Source: Eutreptiella sp. 'Long Island Sound 2002'
Lineage: Eukaryota; Euglenozoa; Euglenophyceae; Eutreptiales; Eutreptiaceae
NCBI GenBank assembly: GCA_964036045.1
Contig: OZ038380.1
Coordinates: 126,524,899 to 126,588,898, forward strand
Direction: 5' to 3'
Length of the DNA: 64,000 bases
Numbering within the stretch: position 1 is the first letter of the stretch; the number at the start of each line of letters is the position of its first letter. The notes below the pieces were generated by a model, which was not told the origin of the DNA, searched no databases, and was given only the letters and a program-made list of their open reading frames with translations. This document shows, one piece after another, positions 11,290-19,760 of the stretch. The position numbers were made by a program, and so were the translations under genes.

Positions 11290-12396
11290 ATGTCTGGTAG
11301 TCAAGGCAGTGCCGCTAGTGCCTCGTCTTCGTCCGCTCAGCCCCCCCAGCCCGTTCAGCAGCTCCCGGAACAAGATTTGGAGCTTGAGGGCGAGCTCATT
11401 GACGCGGACACAGCCAATACCGAAGTTCCCGAACCGGGTGATACACAATCGCGCCTCCAACACGCCCTAGCAGCACTGTGCCTGCGGCATAAGCCGTCCG
11501 AGACCATTGAACCCAGAATGCTAAGGGTTTTTTTGGACAGGGTCGTCCCTGATGCATACCGCATCCAGCCCAAGGATACCTTGCTGGCTATGCTTATGCA
11601 TAAGCATTTTTCAATCCCTGTCTTGACGACACGGGAGGCTGTGGGCAAGACAAGCCCCAGCAAACATGAGACCTCGTACGGTGTACAATACAGAAACCTC
11701 TGCATTGTTGGTCCGGATCCGAAATACAACACGGACCGGACCTTTGCAGAGGAATCTGAAGAGAGGCTGCGTGTACATTACATGTACTTGAAATCAATAC
11801 TGTCCACACACCCGGACAGTACCATTCGCGAGTTAAAGTGGACCCAGAGCGATGTAGTTACTTGGTTCAAAGAGGCCAAGATCAAGAAGCGGTCCAAAAA
11901 AGTAGTTTCCTGCAACGTGCAGTTCCCCCCCCTCTCATTTATTCATGTTCCGTTCGAGGTTTTGAGGGTTATCATAAACGATGCCTTCTGCGAGTCCCCA
12001 CATGCAACGATTCACAGCGCCCTCAGAGCCACCATCACAGGTGCACATGTGGTAGAGGTTTTCGGGGAAAAGGACGGCTGGCGGGTGTGGGACCAAGCCC
12101 CCTCAGGCACGTGGGAAAAGGTGGTTACCCCCCCCGACGGTGAGGTTTTCAGAACAGACCAGCAACCCACGTACCATGCGCACGGTGTCTTGTGGGGCAT
12201 TGAGTTTCTTTTGGCCCCAGCCCCCAAACCTTCTGCCGAGGGCGCACCAAAGCGGCAGCGACTTACCATCTTAGGTGCATGGTTGCAGGCCAAGGGTGAG
12301 GGCCAGGGCCAGGTTGGGACCGCAGAAGCCCCCCCCCCCTGCCTAAGCTGGGGATGCACTGTGTTGGGTCTTCATCAGCCCTCTTTTTCGCTCTGA
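11290..12396 (+). CDS. element ORF 1, unrecognised protein
   Basis: I start this at the ATG at 11290, 26 nt after TTCCCTTTTTGTGCTCAG (acceptor-like, AG at 11262-11263); an earlier in-frame ATG at 11254 lies inside that tract. The 368 residues open with a low-complexity Ser/Gln/Pro and acidic segment (about 1-60). A globular part with clear coding character follows (FLDRVVPDAYRIQPKDTLLA, VVSCNVQFPPLSFIHVPFEV, ATITGAHVVEVFGEKDGWRV). The last 30 or so residues come from a C-rich tract and may be non-coding. The TGA at 12394-12396 overlaps the next ATG as TGATG. I find no known domain. It is the first of a same-strand series that ends in a transposase-like gene. Confidence 0.6.
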   Translation: MSGSQGSAASASSSSAQPPQPVQQLPEQDLELEGELIDADTANTEVPEPGDTQSRLQHALAALCLRHKPSETIEPRMLRVFLDRVVPDAYRIQPKDTLLAMLMHKHFSIPVLTTREAVGKTSPSKHETSYGVQYRNLCIVGPDPKYNTDRTFAEESEERLRVHYMYLKSILSTHPDSTIRELKWTQSDVVTWFKEAKIKKRSKKVVSCNVQFPPLSFIHVPFEVLRVIINDAFCESPHATIHSALRATITGAHVVEVFGEKDGWRVWDQAPSGTWEKVVTPPDGEVFRTDQQPTYHAHGVLWGIEFLLAPAPKPSAEGAPKRQRLTILGAWLQAKGEGQGQVGTAEAPPPCLSWGCTVLGLHQPSFSL

Positions 12397-14459
12397 TGTC
12401 TTCCATCTCTGCTGCCCTGGCTGCCCGCGCCCAGCCACCAGCTCCTGCCGCCGTCCCCATCTCCTCGGGTCGACTGGCTGAACTTGGGAGTGGGAACCCC
12501 AGCGCCGATAGCAGTGCCGGTGCCAGCAACCCTTCGCCAGCCACCCCCGCTTTGTGGGAGGCGCCAGCAGTCGGAGGAGCAGCAGGAGCAGCAGCAGCAG
12601 AGCCCGCCGCCGCAGCAGAAGATGCGGAGGACCCCAAGGGCATGCGGGCTGCCCACTGCGCAGCTTTGTTGGCGGCTGTTGCAGCTGTGCAAGTCCAGAT
12701 GGTGCTTGCACAGCTGAGTAAGAAGACAGTGACCTGGTTCGCGGCCGGGGCACGCTACGGGCCAGAGGGGGAGGGGGTGGTGGTGTGGGTGACTCGGGGG
12801 GCCGTGACCTCCCGCAGGCAAGTGGAGCATCGTGCTCCAATTGGGCAGCCGCCCCCAAACGTGGCCAAGGTGGTTCTGGACCTGGCCATTTCTGACCGGA
12901 GTGTGGCAGTGTGTGGGGAGTTGGGGGTTCCGGACCAGTTGAGGAAACTGGTCCACAAGGAGTACCGATCACCAGCCGATCGGTACTCCAAGTTGAGAGA
13001 GCAGTTTGAGCAGGCCTGCCAGTCCTTCAAGAAGGCTGAGCAGGCTGTCCGGGAGGGGGTGGGGGGGAAGAGGCAGGGGGGGCAGGGGGTGAAGAGGAGG
13101 GAGGGAAAGCTGCGGGCAGCAGCTACTGCCCAGCAGGGAAGGGCAGAGGATCTGCTGGGGCAGATGCGGGGGGCTTGGGAGGAGGCAAAGAAACGCCGCC
13201 TCCTTAAGGCCCCCCTCCCCAAGATGCCCCCCAGCACCCTCCCCCCCTTTGGGAAATGGGAGGTGACAGGGGGACACGAGGAGGAGCTCCTGCATGGGGT
13301 GGTTTTTGCAGGGACTCCTCGGGGTTGGGAGGTGTACGACCTTGCAGCTACGGCTGTTTCAAGGTCGTGCACCCAGAAGCTGAGGGACAGGGGGGTTTCG
13401 GTGAGGATGCACACCGCCCCCGACTCCTGCAACCGCCACAACTGCATGTATGTGGCGGTTAAAATAATTTTGTGGCACATGAGCCACCCTGTGGGTGTTT
13501 GGGACACCCCCCCCGCCCTGAGCCATTTTGCCATGTGGGGGCGGCAGTGCCGGGCGTTGCTGGACAACACCCTGGCATGGGCTCAGGTGAAGGGGAGCTG
13601 GAAGTGCCGCCGCACTGGCTGGGGCCCTGCGGCCCTGAAGGAGATGAAAGAAGTCTCCGGGCAGCTGGCCCCAGTTGGGGGGGGCAAAGGGCCTGTCCCC
13701 TTTGCCCCCCTCTCCGGCAACATGGTACCCATTGTGGTACTCTTTTGCATCGCGAACCCTGACTCTGGCCCTGCTATCCCTGGTGTGGGTAAGGGGAAAG
13801 GGAAGGGGAAGCGGAAGCGGAAGGGGGGGGGGATTCGGACTCTTCAGACTCTGCCCCAGAGATTGCAGTGGGTAAGGGGAAGGGGAAGGAGGAGGGTAAG
13901 GGTAAGGGGAAGGGGGGGGGGTGATTCAGACTCTTCAGACTCTGCCCCAGAGATTGCAGTGGGTAAGGGGAAGGGGAAGGAGAAGGGGAAGGAGGAGGTG
14001 GTGGTTTCAGACTCTAAGTCATCTGACTCAGACGTGCCTATTTCCTCGACAGGGGTGAGGAGAGGGCAGGTGGCCCCTGAGTCATCTGACTCAGATTCCA
14101 AGGTGCTTGTTTCCTCCACAGGCGTGAAGAGAGGGCGGGCGGCCCCTGACTCTGGGGCCCCTTCAGGTAAGAGGAGGAAGAAGATCAGCCGCAGCCCATA
14201 TGTAGGCTGGAGTGGAGGGGCACCAGGGGACCAGGGGTCACTGCCCCTTCGCATAGTCACACAGGTCAGAACTGTCATTGACTATGTGACGGGGTCTGCC
14301 CACCGACCTCGCATTTGGATGAGGTCCTTCCCCCTCATCCATGGGGGTGATTCCGGGCCAGGGGAGTTGATTCTCCTCATTGTGCCCCCTAAGGCCAAGG
14401 CCGAGGCCTCTCACAAGGCACAGCCTCAGCCTGAGCCTGAGTCTGAGGGGGAGGACTGA
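12396..14459 (+). CDS. element ORF 2, unrecognised protein with basic and acidic tracts
   Basis: I chose the ATG at 12396, which overlaps the stop of ORF 1; another in-frame ATG lies at 12354. The 687 residues show, in order: an Ala/Pro-rich start; a moderately conserved-looking domain (KKTVTWFAAGARYGPEGEGV); a heptad-like basic helix (DRYSKLREQFEQACQSFKKA, about residue 205); a second globular part (DSCNRHNCMYVAVKIILWHM); Gly/Lys/Arg tracts; Ser/Asp clusters; and a C-terminal globular segment (SPYVGWSGGAPGD). A 91-bp tandem duplication at about 13832/13923 is read in two different frames because 91 is not a multiple of three. The NCMYVAVKIIL string recalls the cysteine site of some papain-like or OTU proteases, but the usual Asp-Gly before Asn-Cys is absent, so I do not assign this. 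Confidence 0.6.
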   Translation: MSSISAALAARAQPPAPAAVPISSGRLAELGSGNPSADSSAGASNPSPATPALWEAPAVGGAAGAAAAEPAAAAEDAEDPKGMRAAHCAALLAAVAAVQVQMVLAQLSKKTVTWFAAGARYGPEGEGVVVWVTRGAVTSRRQVEHRAPIGQPPPNVAKVVLDLAISDRSVAVCGELGVPDQLRKLVHKEYRSPADRYSKLREQFEQACQSFKKAEQAVREGVGGKRQGGQGVKRREGKLRAAATAQQGRAEDLLGQMRGAWEEAKKRRLLKAPLPKMPPSTLPPFGKWEVTGGHEEELLHGVVFAGTPRGWEVYDLAATAVSRSCTQKLRDRGVSVRMHTAPDSCNRHNCMYVAVKIILWHMSHPVGVWDTPPALSHFAMWGRQCRALLDNTLAWAQVKGSWKCRRTGWGPAALKEMKEVSGQLAPVGGGKGPVPFAPLSGNMVPIVVLFCIANPDSGPAIPGVGKGKGKGKRKRKGGGIRTLQTLPQRLQWVRGRGRRRVRVRGRGGGDSDSSDSAPEIAVGKGKGKEKGKEEVVVSDSKSSDSDVPISSTGVRRGQVAPESSDSDSKVLVSSTGVKRGRAAPDSGAPSGKRRKKISRSPYVGWSGGAPGDQGSLPLRIVTQVRTVIDYVTGSAHRPRIWMRSFPLIHGGDSGPGELILLIVPPKAKAEASHKAQPQPEPESEGED

Positions 14460-14463
14460 GAGG

Positions 14464-14475
14464 GAGGTATATATT
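14464..14475 (+). promoter_or_regulatory. TATA-box-like motif GAGGTATATATT
   Basis: It lies a few nt after the stop of ORF 2 (14459). The identical 12-mer recurs at 20736-20747, but there it sits inside the long transposase frame. It could be a core promoter for the downstream ORFs. The evidence is only the motif and its place. Confidence 0.3.
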
Positions 14476-14540
14476 CCCATTCAAGGCACTGAAATGAACT
14501 GCAGCTGCACCTGAACTGCCTGTTGGCATCCATTCATGCT

Positions 14541-15867
14541 TCCAGCCCAGCTTGTGCTTGTTGTGCCTGTGGCAGGGGGCGGATAGTCGAGCACACTTTG
14601 GACCCTTGGATCTCGAAACTGGTAGGAGCAATCCTGGCAAAAAAAGGTTCTGGTGAAAGGTACTGGTTGGGGCTTTCCATACATGGTTTCCTTGAAACCT
14701 ACCAAAACAGTGGCGCAGAGGGAGGGGGCGGATAGTCGAGCACACTTTGGACCCTTGGATCTCGAAACTGGTTGGAGCAATCCTGGCAAAAAAAGGTTCT
14801 GGTGAAAGGTTTTGGTTGGGGCTTTCCATACATGGTTTCCTTGAAACCTACCAAAACAGTGGCGCAGAGGGAGGGGGCGGATAGTCGAGCACACTTTGGA
14901 CCCTTGGATCTCGAAGCTGGTTGGAGCAATCCTGGCAAAACAAGGTTCTGGTGAAAGGTACTGGTTGGGGCTTTCCATACATGGTTTCCTCGAAACCTAC
15001 CAAAACAGTGGCGCAGAGGGAGGGGGCGGATAGTCGAGCACACTTTGGACCCTTGGATCTCGAAACTGGTTGGAGCAATCCTGGCAAAAAAAGGTTCTGG
15101 TGAAAGGTACTGGTTGGGGCTTTCCATACATGGTTTCCTTGAAACCTACCAAAACAGTGGCGCCGAGTGAGGGGGCGGATAGTCGAGCACACTTTGGACC
15201 CTTGGATCTCGAAACTGGTTGGAGCAATCCTGGCAAAAAAAGGTTCTGGTGAAAGGTATTGGTTGGGGCTTTCCATACATGGTTTCCTTGCAACCAACCA
15301 AAACAGTGGCGCAGAGGGAGGGGGCGGATAGTCGAGCACACTTTGGACCCTTGGATCTCGAAGCTGGTTGAAGCAATCCTGGCAAAAAAAGGCCCTGGTG
15401 ACAGGAACTGGTTGGGGCTTTCCATACATGGTTTCCTTGAAACCAACCAAAACAGTGGCGCACAGGGAGGGGGCGGATAGTCGAGCACACTTTGGACCCT
15501 TAGATCTCGAAACTGGTTGGAGCAATCCTGGCAAAAAAAGGTTCTGGTGAAAGGTATTGGTTGGGGCTTTCCATACATGGTTTCCTTGCAACCAACCAAA
15601 ACAGTGGCGCAGAGTGAGGGGGCGGATAGTCGAGCACACTTTGGACCCTTGGATCTCGAAGCTGGTTGAAGCAATCCTGGCAAAAAAAGGTTCTGGTGAC
15701 AGGAACTGGTAGGGGCTTTCCATACATGGTTTCCTTGAAACCAACCAGAACAGTGGCGCAGAGTGAGGGGGCGGATAGTCGAGCACACTTTGGACCCTTG
15801 GATCTCGAAGCTGGTTGAAGCAATCCTGGCAAATGAAGGTTCTGGTGAAAGGTACTGGTTGGGGCTT
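14541..15867. repeat. 149-bp satellite array 1 (nine copies) with shared leader
   Basis: A leader (CAGCTTGTGCTTGTTGTGCC and flanks, 14541-14577) is followed by about nine head-to-tail copies of a 149-bp unit starting GGGGGCGGATAGTCGAGCAC, highly similar to each other. Each unit contains a small hairpin, GGTTTC-CTT-GAAACC. The array ends in mid-unit at 15867. The same leader and unit occur at 16628-16755 and 17917-19731. On the minus strand the unit is nearly free of stop codons, giving long repetitive open frames that I regard as non-genic unless expression is shown. Confidence 0.97.
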
Positions 15868-15868
15868 G

Positions 15869-15990
15869 GCATTGATCGAAGAGTATTGCATTTTCGAAGG
15901 GTCGGACCACAGAAGACAGTTGGGATGTGGGCATTGCTCAAAGACTATTGAATTTTCGAAGGGTCGGACCACACAAGGTAGTTGGTAATT
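15869..15990 (+). repeat. 62-bp tandem repeat, two diverged copies
   Basis: TTTTCGAAGGGTCGGACCAC occurs at 15891 and 15953, in similar surroundings (ATTGATCGAAGAGTATTG / ATTGCTCAAAGACTATTG). It separates array 1 from ORF 3. Confidence 0.85.
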
Positions 15991-16025
15991 CAACTCCAAA
16001 TTGTCTGATTGTCAGGTTTCTGTTA

Positions 16026-16556
16026 ATGTCAGACAAGTGCGAATCTGGAGAAGAAGGGGGCAAGAAGCGGGAAAGAGAAGCAGTAACGGAAGGACCTGGC
16101 AAGAGGGTCAGGCTCAAGAGAGAGCCGAAGGAGGAGCCGAAGGAGGCCAAGGACCCCAAGGTCAAGGTCGAGGACGAAGAGATAGCCTCCTCCTCTGCCA
16201 TATCCGCCCCTGTTCCTGCCCCTGCTCCGGCCCCTGCTGCACCCCCCCCGGTTCCACCTGCACCACCGGCCCCTATCCCAGCCTTCCCTACGGACGTCTT
16301 CGCCCAGGACATGTACGACGTTTGGGCGAGATGTGCGGAGGGACACATGTCGGTGACAGACCTCGGTGGTAGCCCACACGGTGTCATCAGCCTCCACTTG
16401 GGTGTCAGTCGAGCCCTTTGGAGGGACATCCCAGCCCCTCAGCGGCAGGCAGCTGTAAGGGCCGCTTCCCGTGCGGCCCTGGCCTCCCTCCTAGAGGAGT
16501 GGGCGCAATATCCCCGGGCCCCGCCATCCCCCCCACCCCCTCCGCCTGTGCTGTAG
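16026..16556 (+). CDS. element ORF 3, small charged and Pro-rich protein, unrecognised
   Basis: The ATG at 16026 is 10 nt after an acceptor-like TTGTCTGATTGTCAG (AG ends 16015). The 176 residues start with a highly charged segment (EEGGKKREREAVTEGPGKRV, then KREPKEEPKEAKDPKVKVED), which could be a nuclear-localisation region. An Ala/Pro low-complexity linker follows (about 60-95), then a compact Ala-rich helical domain (DVFAQDMYDVWARCAEGHMS through RAASRAALASLLEEW), and a poly-Pro tail. The stop at 16554-16556 is followed after 28 nt by a histone-like stem-loop. The family is not recognised; size and layout resemble small accessory proteins of DNA viruses or large transposons, which is inference only. 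Confidence 0.6.
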   Translation: MSDKCESGEEGGKKREREAVTEGPGKRVRLKREPKEEPKEAKDPKVKVEDEEIASSSAISAPVPAPAPAPAAPPPVPPAPPAPIPAFPTDVFAQDMYDVWARCAEGHMSVTDLGGSPHGVISLHLGVSRALWRDIPAPQRQAAVRAASRAALASLLEEWAQYPRAPPSPPPPPPVL

Positions 16557-16584
16557 TGTGCCCCCACCACTCCACGGGCCCAAC

Positions 16585-16604
16585 GGTGTTTTTCAACACC
16601 ACCA
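16585..16604 (+). terminator. histone-type 3' stem-loop after ORF 3
   Basis: The sequence is GGTGTT-TTTC-AACACC followed by ACCA: a perfect 6-bp stem, a four-base TTTC loop, a T-A pair closing the loop, GG/CC at the base and an ACCA tail. These are the diagnostic features of the 3' stem-loop of replication-dependent histone mRNAs (consensus GGYYYU-UHUH-ARRRCC-ACCA), with one G-C pair inside the stem as the only departure. It starts 28 nt after the stop codon. A function in 3'-end formation is inferred. Confidence 0.5.
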
Positions 16605-16627
16605 TGAATGGCCATGAATGGTACCAT

Positions 16628-16755
16628 GAACTGCCCAGCTTGTGCTTGTTGTGCCTGCGGCAGGGGGCGGATAGTCGAGCACACTTTGGACACTTGGATC
16701 TCGAAACTGGTTGGAGCAATCCTGGCAAAAAAAGGTTCTGGTGGAAGGTACTGGC
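16628..16755 (+). repeat. shared leader plus one partial 149-bp unit
   Basis: The leader (from about 16628) and the first 93 bp or so of the 149-bp unit (16663-16755) recur here, between ORF 3 and ORF 4. This shows the third intergenic gap once had, or is seeded for, the same array. Confidence 0.9.
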
Positions 16756-16848
16756 CCAAACCCTTGAGTGCTCCCCCGCCCCCCCCGCCCCCCCGCCCTC
16801 CCGCCAAGTAGGCGTCTGGCACCCGTGACCCTCTCTTTTCAGCTCGCC

Positions 16849-17868
16849 ATGTCGTCTACCCCCCTTAGCGTGGCCTCTTCTGTCCCCTCCAGCCCTTCCT
16901 TCCTGGACGGCTGGGGAGATTTGCCCGAGCTCCTGCGGTTCGGAGACCAACCCGCGTCGCCACCGTGGGACTCTGACGCTGAGAAGTGTCTCAGCGAACT
17001 GGCCTCGCCCCAACCTCCATTGCCCACACCGCCCCCCTCTCCCCCTCCACCCAGCCGCGCACCAACCTCTCCAAGTCCTCTGCCCAGACCCTACTCAACC
17101 CCATACCAGGTCGCCCTCGAAGCCCTGGAGGAGGCCCTGATGTGCACTGCCGTGCCACCGCCATCCCCCCCACGACCCCCCAAGTACGTACCCAAGGACC
17201 CGCCCACCCCCCCAAAACCCACTGTTCACGGGCCCTACAGTGCCAAAACACTGCAGCTCATCCGGGACAACCACGGGGGTGGGGTACAGTATTTTGTTGA
17301 TGGGGTGCTGAACTGCCGAGCGATGTATCGGTTTGCGGTTCAGCAGCCCAAGAAAAACCCCCTGCGGGTGTGGCAGGAGGGACTGCGAATTAGTCGTTCG
17401 CATTTCCTCAACAGGGACGAGGAGCATGCAGCAGTGGTGCTTGAAGTGCTGTGTGCTACCCCAAAACACCCTCCTATCCCCAAGCCGCCCCCTCAACCCG
17501 TTCCTCGCCGGCCACCGCCCCCTCGAGCCAGGGATCAGGTGACATTGACACAATATGTCAGGCACCGCCGTTCCTCACTACTCCCAATGGCTCCCGCCCC
17601 AAAGCGGCCGTGCCCCACCCCGCAGTTTGGCTCGTTGCTGGGCCCCCCCTCTCAGTCCGCCCCCCCCCCGCAGAGGCCCCAGTTTGGGTCATTGCTCCCT
17701 GCGCAAGCCCCCCCGCAGTTTGCCTCGTTGCTCCCGCGGCGAGCCTCTCAGTCCGCCCCCCCACCGCAGAGGCCCCAGTTTGGGTCATTGCTCCCTGCGC
17801 AAGCCCCCCCGCAGCGACCCCAGACTTCGGCGAGACGGTCCAATTTCCAGCTCTTCGGCAACGCCTGA
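16849..17868 (+). CDS. element ORF 4, Pro-rich protein, unrecognised
   Basis: The ATG at 16849 is 6 nt after the strong acceptor-like ACCCTCTCTTTTCAG (AG ends 16842). The 339 residues are Pro/Ser-rich for the first half, with a short acidic patch (DGWGDLPELLRFGDQP). One globular stretch lies near residues 120-200 (YSAKTLQLIRDNHGGGVQYF, AMYRFAVQQPKKNPLRVWQE). The C-terminus has repeated QFGSLL motifs in a Pro/Ala background, with short tandem duplications at DNA level around 17635-17815. The stop (17866-17868) is followed after 16 nt by the second histone-type stem-loop. No known family recognised. QFGSLL-type linear repeats often act as docking motifs, but that is a guess. Confidence 0.6.
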   Translation: MSSTPLSVASSVPSSPSFLDGWGDLPELLRFGDQPASPPWDSDAEKCLSELASPQPPLPTPPPSPPPPSRAPTSPSPLPRPYSTPYQVALEALEEALMCTAVPPPSPPRPPKYVPKDPPTPPKPTVHGPYSAKTLQLIRDNHGGGVQYFVDGVLNCRAMYRFAVQQPKKNPLRVWQEGLRISRSHFLNRDEEHAAVVLEVLCATPKHPPIPKPPPQPVPRRPPPPRARDQVTLTQYVRHRRSSLLPMAPAPKRPCPTPQFGSLLGPPSQSAPPPQRPQFGSLLPAQAPPQFASLLPRRASQSAPPPQRPQFGSLLPAQAPPQRPQTSARRSNFQLFGNA

Positions 17869-17884
17869 GGAAGTGGACCTTTAC

Positions 17885-17904
17885 GGTGTTTTTCAACACC
17901 ACCA
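17885..17904 (+). terminator. histone-type 3' stem-loop after ORF 4
   Basis: The 20 bases are identical to the stem-loop and ACCA tail after ORF 3 (16585-16604), here 16 nt after the stop codon. The sequences flanking the two copies differ on the 5' side and differ for about 15 nt on the 3' side before the shared leader resumes, so this exact element seems to be retained selectively. Confidence 0.5.
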
Positions 17905-17916
17905 GCCAGTCGGCCA

Positions 17917-19731
17917 TGAACTGCCCAGCTTGTGCTTGTTGTGCCTGTGGCAGGGGGCGGATAGTCGAGCACACTTTGGACCCTTGGATCTCGAAGCTGG
18001 TTGAAGCAATCCTGGCAAATGAAGGTTCTGGTGAAAGGTACTGGTTGGGGCTTTCCATACATGGTTTCCTTGAAACATACCAAAACAGTGGCGCCGAGTG
18101 AGGGGGCGGATAGTCGAGCACACTTTGGACCCTTGGATCTCGAAACTGGTTGGAGCAATCCTGGCAAAAAAAGGTTCTGGTGAAAGGTACTGGTTGGGGC
18201 TTTCCATACATGGTTTCCTTGAAACCAACCAAAACAGTGGCGCAGAGGGAGGGGGCGGATAGTCGAGCACACTTTGGACCCTTGGATCTCGAAGCTGGTT
18301 GAAGCAATCCTGGCAAATGAAGGTTCTGGTGAAAGGTACTGGTTGGGGCTTTCCATACATGGTTTCCTTGAAACCAACCAAAACAGTGGCGCAGAGTGAG
18401 GGGGCGGATAGTCGAGCACACTTTGGACACTTGGATCTCGAAACTGGTTGGAGCAATCCTGGCAAAAAAAGGTTCTGGTGAAAGGTACTGGTTGGGGCTT
18501 TCCATACATGGTTTCCTTGAAACCAACCACAACAGTGGCGCAGAGGGAGGGGGCGGATAGTCGAGCACACTTTGGACCCCTGGATCTCGAAACTGGTTGG
18601 AGCAATCCTGGCAAAAAAAGGTTCTGGTGAAAGGTACTGGTTGGGGCTTTCCATACGTGGTTTCCTTGAAACCAACCAAAACAGTGGCGCAGAGGGAGGG
18701 GGCGGATAGTCGAGCACACTTTGGACCCTTGGATCTCGAAACTGGTAGGAGCAATCCTGGCAAAAAAAGGTTCTGGTGAAAGGTATTGGTTGGGGCTTTC
18801 CATACATGGTTTCCTTGAAACCAACCAAAACAGTGGCGCAGAGGGAGGGGGCGGATAGTCGAGCACACTTTGGACCCTTGGATCTCGAAACTGTTTGGAG
18901 CAATCCTGGCAAAAAAAGGTTCTGGTGAAAGGTACTGGTTGGGGCTTTCCATACATGGTTTCCTTGAAACCAACCACAACAGTGGCGCAGAGGGAGGGGG
19001 CGGATAGTCGAGCACACTTTGGACCCCTGGATCTCGAAACTGGTTGGAGCAATCCTGGCAAAAAAAGGTTCTGGTGAAAGGTACTGGTTGGGGCTTTCCA
19101 TACATGGTTTCCTTGAAACCAACCAAAACAGTGGCGCAGAGGGAGGGGGCGGATAGTCGAGCACACTTTGGACCCCTGGATCTCGAAACTGGTAGGAGCA
19201 ATCCTGGCAAAAAAAGGTTCTGGTGAAAGGTACTGGTTGGGGCTTTCCATACATGGTTTCCTTGAAACCTACCAAAACAGTGGCGCAGAGGGAGGGGGCG
19301 GATAGTCGAGCACACTTTGGACCCTTGGATCTCGAAGCTGGTTGGAGCAATCCTGGCAAAACAAGGTTCTGGTGAAAGGTACTGGTTGGGGCTTTCCATA
19401 CATGGTTTCCTCGAAACCTACCAAAACAGTGGCGCAGAGGGAGGGGGCGGATAGTCGAGCACACTTTGGACCCTTGGATCTCGAAACTGGTTGGAGCAAT
19501 CCTGGCAAAAAAAGGTTTTGGTGAAAGGTACTGGTTGGGGCTTTCCATACATGGTTTCCTTGAAACCTACCAAAACAGTGGCGCCGAGTGAGGGGGCGGA
19601 TAGTCGAGCACACTTTGGACCCTTGGATCTCGAAACTGGTTGGAGCAATCCTGGCAAAAAAAGGTTCTGGTGACAGGTATTGGTTGGGGCTTTCCATACA
19701 TGGTTTCCTTGCAACCAACCAAAACAGTGGC
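17917..19731. repeat. 149-bp satellite array 2 (about twelve copies) with shared leader
   Basis: It begins with the same leader as the other two sites and then carries about twelve 149-bp units, ending within a unit at about 19731, shortly before the acceptor-like site of the transposase ORF. Between 17893 and 19250 all three minus-strand frames are open. Because 149 leaves a remainder of two when divided by three, this requires that the unit itself have no minus-strand stop in any frame. Units from about 19260 on carry CCTACC, which restores a stop. Confidence 0.97.
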
Positions 19732-19760
19732 CCACTGCAATCTTCTGTTTTCCAGGCACC

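Noticed and set aside
13420-13470. OTU or papain-like cysteine protease site (HNCMYVAVKIIL) in ORF 2
   Set aside because: The Asp-Gly before Asn-Cys and a clear downstream His motif are missing; similarity is too short.
17558-19548. Long minus-strand ORFs (613, 551, 500 codons) as genes
   Set aside because: They are translations of the 149-bp array in all three phases and share no recognisable domain; kept only as an observation about stop-codon absence.
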